This document shows positions 59,480 through 64,000 of a DNA stretch of 64,000 bases, piece by piece. Both the position numbers and the translations under genes were made by a program. Positions within the stretch are counted from its first letter, which is position 1; each line of letters opens with the position of its first letter. Source of the stretch: an uncultured Lachnospiraceae bacterium (GTDB taxonomy: Bacteria; Bacillota; Clostridia; Lachnospirales; Lachnospiraceae); NCBI GenBank assembly GCA_947246015.1, contig CAMXQE010000004.1, positions 1 through 64,000 of the forward strand. Direction: 5' to 3'. A model generated the notes under the pieces. It worked only from the letters and a program-made list of their open reading frames with translations, made no database searches and was not told where the DNA came from.

Positions 59480-61417
59480 ATGAAAAAACTGGAACTCCTT
59501 CCTTTGAAGGATATACATTTGGATGACCCTTTCTGGAACAAATACACACGTCTGGTCACGAAACAAATTATTCCTTATCAATGGGAAACTTTAAACGACC
59601 GTGTACCCGATGCAGAGCCAAGCCACTGTATTTCCAATTTTCAGGTGGCTGCCGGATTAAAAGAGGGTACGTTCGAAGGTGCAGTATTCCAGGATACGGA
59701 TGTTGCAAAATGGCTGGAAGCCGTAGCCTATTCCCTTTCCTACGAACCGGACAGCAGCCTTGAAAAAACGGCGGACGAGGTCATTGATTTAATCGGCAAA
59801 GCACAGCAGCCTGACGGATATATCAATACCTATTTCACGATTCTGGCCCCCGAACACCGCTGGAGCAATCTGCGGGAGGGTCATGAGCTGTATACTGCAG
59901 GACATCTGCTGGAAGCGGCCGTAGCCTATTATAAAGTGACCGGCAAAGATAAATTCCTGAATATCATGCGCAGGTTTGCCGATTTAATCTGTGATGTCTT
60001 TCATCAGGAAAAGTACAGCCGTGCCGTTCCGGGACATCAGGAAATAGAAATCGGCCTGATTAAGCTGTCGGAGGTAACAGGTGACAGAAAATATATGGAC
60101 ATGGCAAAAGATTTCATAGACAGGCGGGGGACAGAACCCAATTATCTCGTATCGGAACATGAGAATCCGCTTTGGTTCAGTATTTTTAAAGATGTGAAAC
60201 CTTTTCTTCCTGAATATTCCCAATGCCATAGACCGGTACGGGAACAGGATTCCGCAGAAGGACATTCCGTAAGGGCCACCTATATGTACTGCGCCATGGC
60301 GGATTTGGCAGCGGCTTATGATGACAAAGAACTTTTTCAGGCGTGCGAACGGCTTTGGAATAACATCGTAGAAAAACGTATGTACATCACCGGCGGAATC
60401 GGCAGTTCCGGAGCATATGAACGCTTTACCACCGATTATGACCTGCCTAATGACTGTAACTATTCCGAAAGCTGCGCTTCCATCGGACTGGCGCTGTTCA
60501 GCCGCCGGATGGCACAGATTACCAAAAACGGCAAATATGTGGATGCCATGGAGCGGGCTCTCTACAATACCGTATTGGCGGGAATTGCCATGGACGGCAA
60601 AAGCTTCTTCTATGTCAATCCGCTGGAAGTATGGCCCGACAACTGCCTTAGCCATACCTCTATGGAGCACGTGAAACCGGTACGTCAGAAATGGTTCGGC
60701 GTAGCCTGCTGTCCTCCCAATATTGCGCGAACCCTTGCCAGTCTGGGCGAGTATATCTATTTCCGAAAGGAAGACGATTTCTGGGTGAATATGTATGTTT
60801 CCGGCGAGACTGCCATACAGACCGGAAAGGGGACGGTTACCATAACACAGAATACCCGGTTCCCGTTTGAAGGAAAAACCTGCCTTCACATTACATCGGA
60901 TACCAATCATCCCTTCCGCCTTGCGCTGCATGTGCCGGCATATGCGGCAAACTTCACCCTGACCGCAGGAGGTGTCCGGATACAGCCGGAAATTACAGAC
61001 GGTTATGCTTATATTGAAGACTATTTTAGCGATACGGATATCACAGTAACTTTTGATATGCCCGCGCACTTTACTTATGCCAATCCCGACGTACGGGCAG
61101 ATGCTGGTAAAGCTGCCATAGAGAAAGGGCCCCTTGTATACTGTCTGGAAGAAGCGGACAACGGAAACCATCTGGCAAATATCTATATTGACACGAAGCA
61201 GCCTCTGGAGGAAGCATATGCGGAATCCCTCCTGGGCGGCACCTGCATCATAAAAGCAAAGGGAAAGAAACTATCCGCCAACGGATGGGATGAGCACACG
61301 CTTTATGCAGAGCATCCCCCTGTATCAGAGGATGTGGATTTACAATTTATCCCTTATTGCTATTGGGACAACCGCGGCGGCGGCGAAATGTCTGTATGGA
61401 TGAAATATCTGCTGTAG
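59480..61417 (+). CDS. GH127 beta-L-arabinofuranosidase
   Basis: This 645-residue protein starts LLPLKDIHLDDPFWNKY and contains the six-hairpin barrel. The family's zinc-linked catalytic site is visible: a Glu in NYSESCASIGLALF and the cysteine pair in ACCPPNIARTLAS, one Cys being the nucleophile in HypBA1. C-terminal beta domains follow. These enzymes release beta-1,2-linked L-arabinofuranose from hydroxyproline-linked arabinosides of plant extensins. No signal peptide is present, so it should act on imported disaccharides. It lies upstream of, and is probably co-transcribed with, the second GH51 gene. The leader contains the interleaved stems 59409-59473. Confidence 0.92.
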   Translation: MKKLELLPLKDIHLDDPFWNKYTRLVTKQIIPYQWETLNDRVPDAEPSHCISNFQVAAGLKEGTFEGAVFQDTDVAKWLEAVAYSLSYEPDSSLEKTADEVIDLIGKAQQPDGYINTYFTILAPEHRWSNLREGHELYTAGHLLEAAVAYYKVTGKDKFLNIMRRFADLICDVFHQEKYSRAVPGHQEIEIGLIKLSEVTGDRKYMDMAKDFIDRRGTEPNYLVSEHENPLWFSIFKDVKPFLPEYSQCHRPVREQDSAEGHSVRATYMYCAMADLAAAYDDKELFQACERLWNNIVEKRMYITGGIGSSGAYERFTTDYDLPNDCNYSESCASIGLALFSRRMAQITKNGKYVDAMERALYNTVLAGIAMDGKSFFYVNPLEVWPDNCLSHTSMEHVKPVRQKWFGVACCPPNIARTLASLGEYIYFRKEDDFWVNMYVSGETAIQTGKGTVTITQNTRFPFEGKTCLHITSDTNHPFRLALHVPAYAANFTLTAGGVRIQPEITDGYAYIEDYFSDTDITVTFDMPAHFTYANPDVRADAGKAAIEKGPLVYCLEEADNGNHLANIYIDTKQPLEEAYAESLLGGTCIIKAKGKKLSANGWDEHTLYAEHPPVSEDVDLQFIPYCYWDNRGGGEMSVWMKYLL

Positions 61418-61454
61418 CCAACGGCAGTTATACATTTTAATAAACGAACTATAA

Positions 61455-62981
<1,527 letters not shown>

Positions 62982-63026
62982 AAAAAGGTAAGAAAAAGTA
63001 AAAAAAGTAAGAAAAAGTAAACAGTA

Positions 63027-63080
63027 AATCCCTGCACCGCTGAAACCAAATCCTGTTTTCCGTGTGCAGGGATTCTTATT
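63027..63080. terminator. Terminator after the second GH51 gene
   Basis: AATCCCTGCAC (63027-63037) pairs exactly with GTGCAGGGATT (63064-63074), with a 26-base loop and CTTATT after it. It separates the GH51 gene from the convergent regulator. Just upstream is a short purine-rich repeat (GTAAGAAAAAGTAAA twice). Confidence 0.7.
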
Positions 63081-63113
63081 GCAAATATCTTTTAACTATA
63101 TCTTTCCTCCGTC

Positions 63114-64000
63114 CTATACTCCATTCTCCGTCTGTTCCATAATCGGACTGTAATTAATACGTACAGCAATATCCTGATTATAATTGCCGAATGTCTTTCC
63201 AAATATCGTCAGACCACCCACATGTTCCGCATTTTCCTCTACTTCCAGCTTAAACTTAATCGTACTGCGGAAATCAAAATCAAAATCCTTTATATTAATA
63301 TCCGATACCTGCAGTCCGTCAATAAAAGTACCTTTCTTATTGATTACAAGAATCTTCAGCAGTCCATACTGATTCCAGTTCGGATACCACCAATCCGGTG
63401 TAAATATACCTTTTATGTTTCCAAAATCCCCGGGACTGGTCCAAAGCGCAACTTTTTTATCATTGATAATAAAAGAGATATCCGAAGGCCATACATCATT
63501 TACACCGGGAGCCTCTGAGCCGATTTCCAAAGAAATCGTAATCTGATCTATCTTCTGTCCGAAAGGTATGAAATTGGGAATCACATATTCTACATGGCCC
63601 CTCGTAAACCAAAGAATATCCGCATTATACCTGTCCGGATGGGAAAAATAACGGGTATCATCCACTTCGCCTATAATCGCCGTGTTAGACGCAAGACCGC
63701 AGGTCGGGAATACTTCATAATTCGAAAAATGTCCCACCTTCAAATCTGTCTGGTATACGTTCTTGAAATCTTCCTGTGCATCCAGCTCAATCAGTATCTT
63801 ATCCAGACGCACCGAACATTTCTTTTGATTGCCATGACCCGCCGACTCATTCGTTACAACAATCAGCCCGCAGTCCTCCAGTTTCTTTATATGGCTTGTC
63901 AGCGCTCCATTGGTAATATTCAGCCTGTTGGCAAGCTCATTCATGTTCATTCCGTTATTTTCCAATAAAATTTTTATGATTTCTATACGGACTTCCGACC
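63114..64000 (-). CDS. ArsR/MarR-type winged-helix regulator with ligand-binding-like domain (partial)
   Basis: The open frame runs off the right edge, so its true start is outside the window. The visible 295 codons begin SEVRIEIIKILLENNGMNMN and continue with a winged helix (ELANRLNITNGALTSHIKKL). The remaining 220 residues form a beta-rich domain (GHVEYVIPNFIPFGQKIDQ, SLEIGSEAPGVNDVWPSDIS, FTPDWWYPNWNQYGLL). The aromatic residues and jelly-roll-like pattern could suit sugar binding. It converges on the arabinosidase genes and may be a second regulator of the locus. The C-terminal domain has no assignment I can name. Confidence 0.7.
   Translation of the reverse strand, partial: SEVRIEIIKILLENNGMNMNELANRLNITNGALTSHIKKLEDCGLIVVTNESAGHGNQKKCSVRLDKILIELDAQEDFKNVYQTDLKVGHFSNYEVFPTCGLASNTAIIGEVDDTRYFSHPDRYNADILWFTRGHVEYVIPNFIPFGQKIDQITISLEIGSEAPGVNDVWPSDISFIINDKKVALWTSPGDFGNIKGIFTPDWWYPNWNQYGLLKILVINKKGTFIDGLQVSDINIKDFDFDFRSTIKFKLEVEENAEHVGGLTIFGKTFGNYNQDIAVRINYSPIMEQTENGV

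Noticed and set aside
59984-61171. Long antisense open frame (395 codons) opposite the GH127 gene
   Set aside because: It lies wholly inside a well-conserved glycosidase gene, has no ribosome site and no recognisable domain; it is a shadow of the sense codon pattern.

Overview
The window looks like a chromosomal segment of a spore-forming, flagellated, plant-glycan-degrading Lachnospiraceae bacterium (Firmicutes, class Clostridia). The basis is moderately low GC with AT-rich intergenic DNA, tRNA genes without an encoded CCA end, consensus SigA-type promoters, strong AGGAGG ribosome sites, BofA and YaaL sporulation-locus proteins, a Clostridia-type Tad pilus locus and a large arabinan utilisation locus. 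The genus cannot be fixed from the sequence alone.

Layout. 1-480: leftward promoters (probably for an rRNA operon beyond the left edge) and a tRNA-Ser gene. 677-5424: leftward housekeeping genes (PlsC, two-subunit class I fumarase, HIT protein, flavodoxin-SCP2 fusion, rhomboid protease). 5512-15552: one leftward Tad/Flp pilus operon of eleven tightly overlapping genes behind a good promoter. 15588-21045: BofA, YaaL, FliS, flagellin and a 1043-residue flagellin-linked protein. 21158-25951: glgB broken by one in-frame amber codon, and a TPR/acidic/degenerate AAA+ protein. 26057-41855: RsmA, TatD, tRNA-Lys, GNAT, RarA, NYN-LOTUS, FAD-Rieske oxidoreductase, Fur-family regulator with a metal transporter, DUF89, an XRE regulator pair, VanZ, RlmI-like methyltransferase, AlkD, an SGNH-like protein and a MATE pump. 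41998-43475: tRNA-Pro followed by the decayed remains of an integrated element bounded by a partial tRNA copy, still carrying a probable type I toxin-antitoxin pair. 43556-46204: alpha/beta hydrolase and DUF885 lipoprotein. 46438-64000: arabinan/arabinoside locus.

How the genes work together. In the arabinan locus, two surface GH43 lipoproteins should cut arabinan outside the cell. A binding protein and two permeases (no ATPase gene here) import the oligosaccharides. A cytoplasmic GH43, two GH51 enzymes and a GH127 beta-L-arabinofuranosidase then finish the hydrolysis. A LacI-family regulator with its own operators and an ArsR-type regulator at the right edge are the likely controls. An unusual GGDEF-EAL-LamG protein sits between the two lipoprotein enzymes. 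The Tad operon encodes pilin, several pseudopilins, two prepilin peptidases, the ATPase and platform proteins, and an FHA protein.

Most interesting signals: (1) a 36-bp inverted repeat, each arm built like a recombinase site, around 106 bp at the 5' end of a Tad pseudopilin gene (a candidate intragenic invertible switch); (2) a type I toxin-antitoxin relic in a tRNA-Pro island; (3) a 9+9-bp interleaved leader structure before the GH127 gene; (4) the GGDEF-EAL-LamG protein; (5) the 1043-residue flagellin neighbour; (6) a pseudopilin with two Ada-like metal-binding modules; (7) the amber codon in glgB; and (8) an exact 11-bp tandem array before rsmA.
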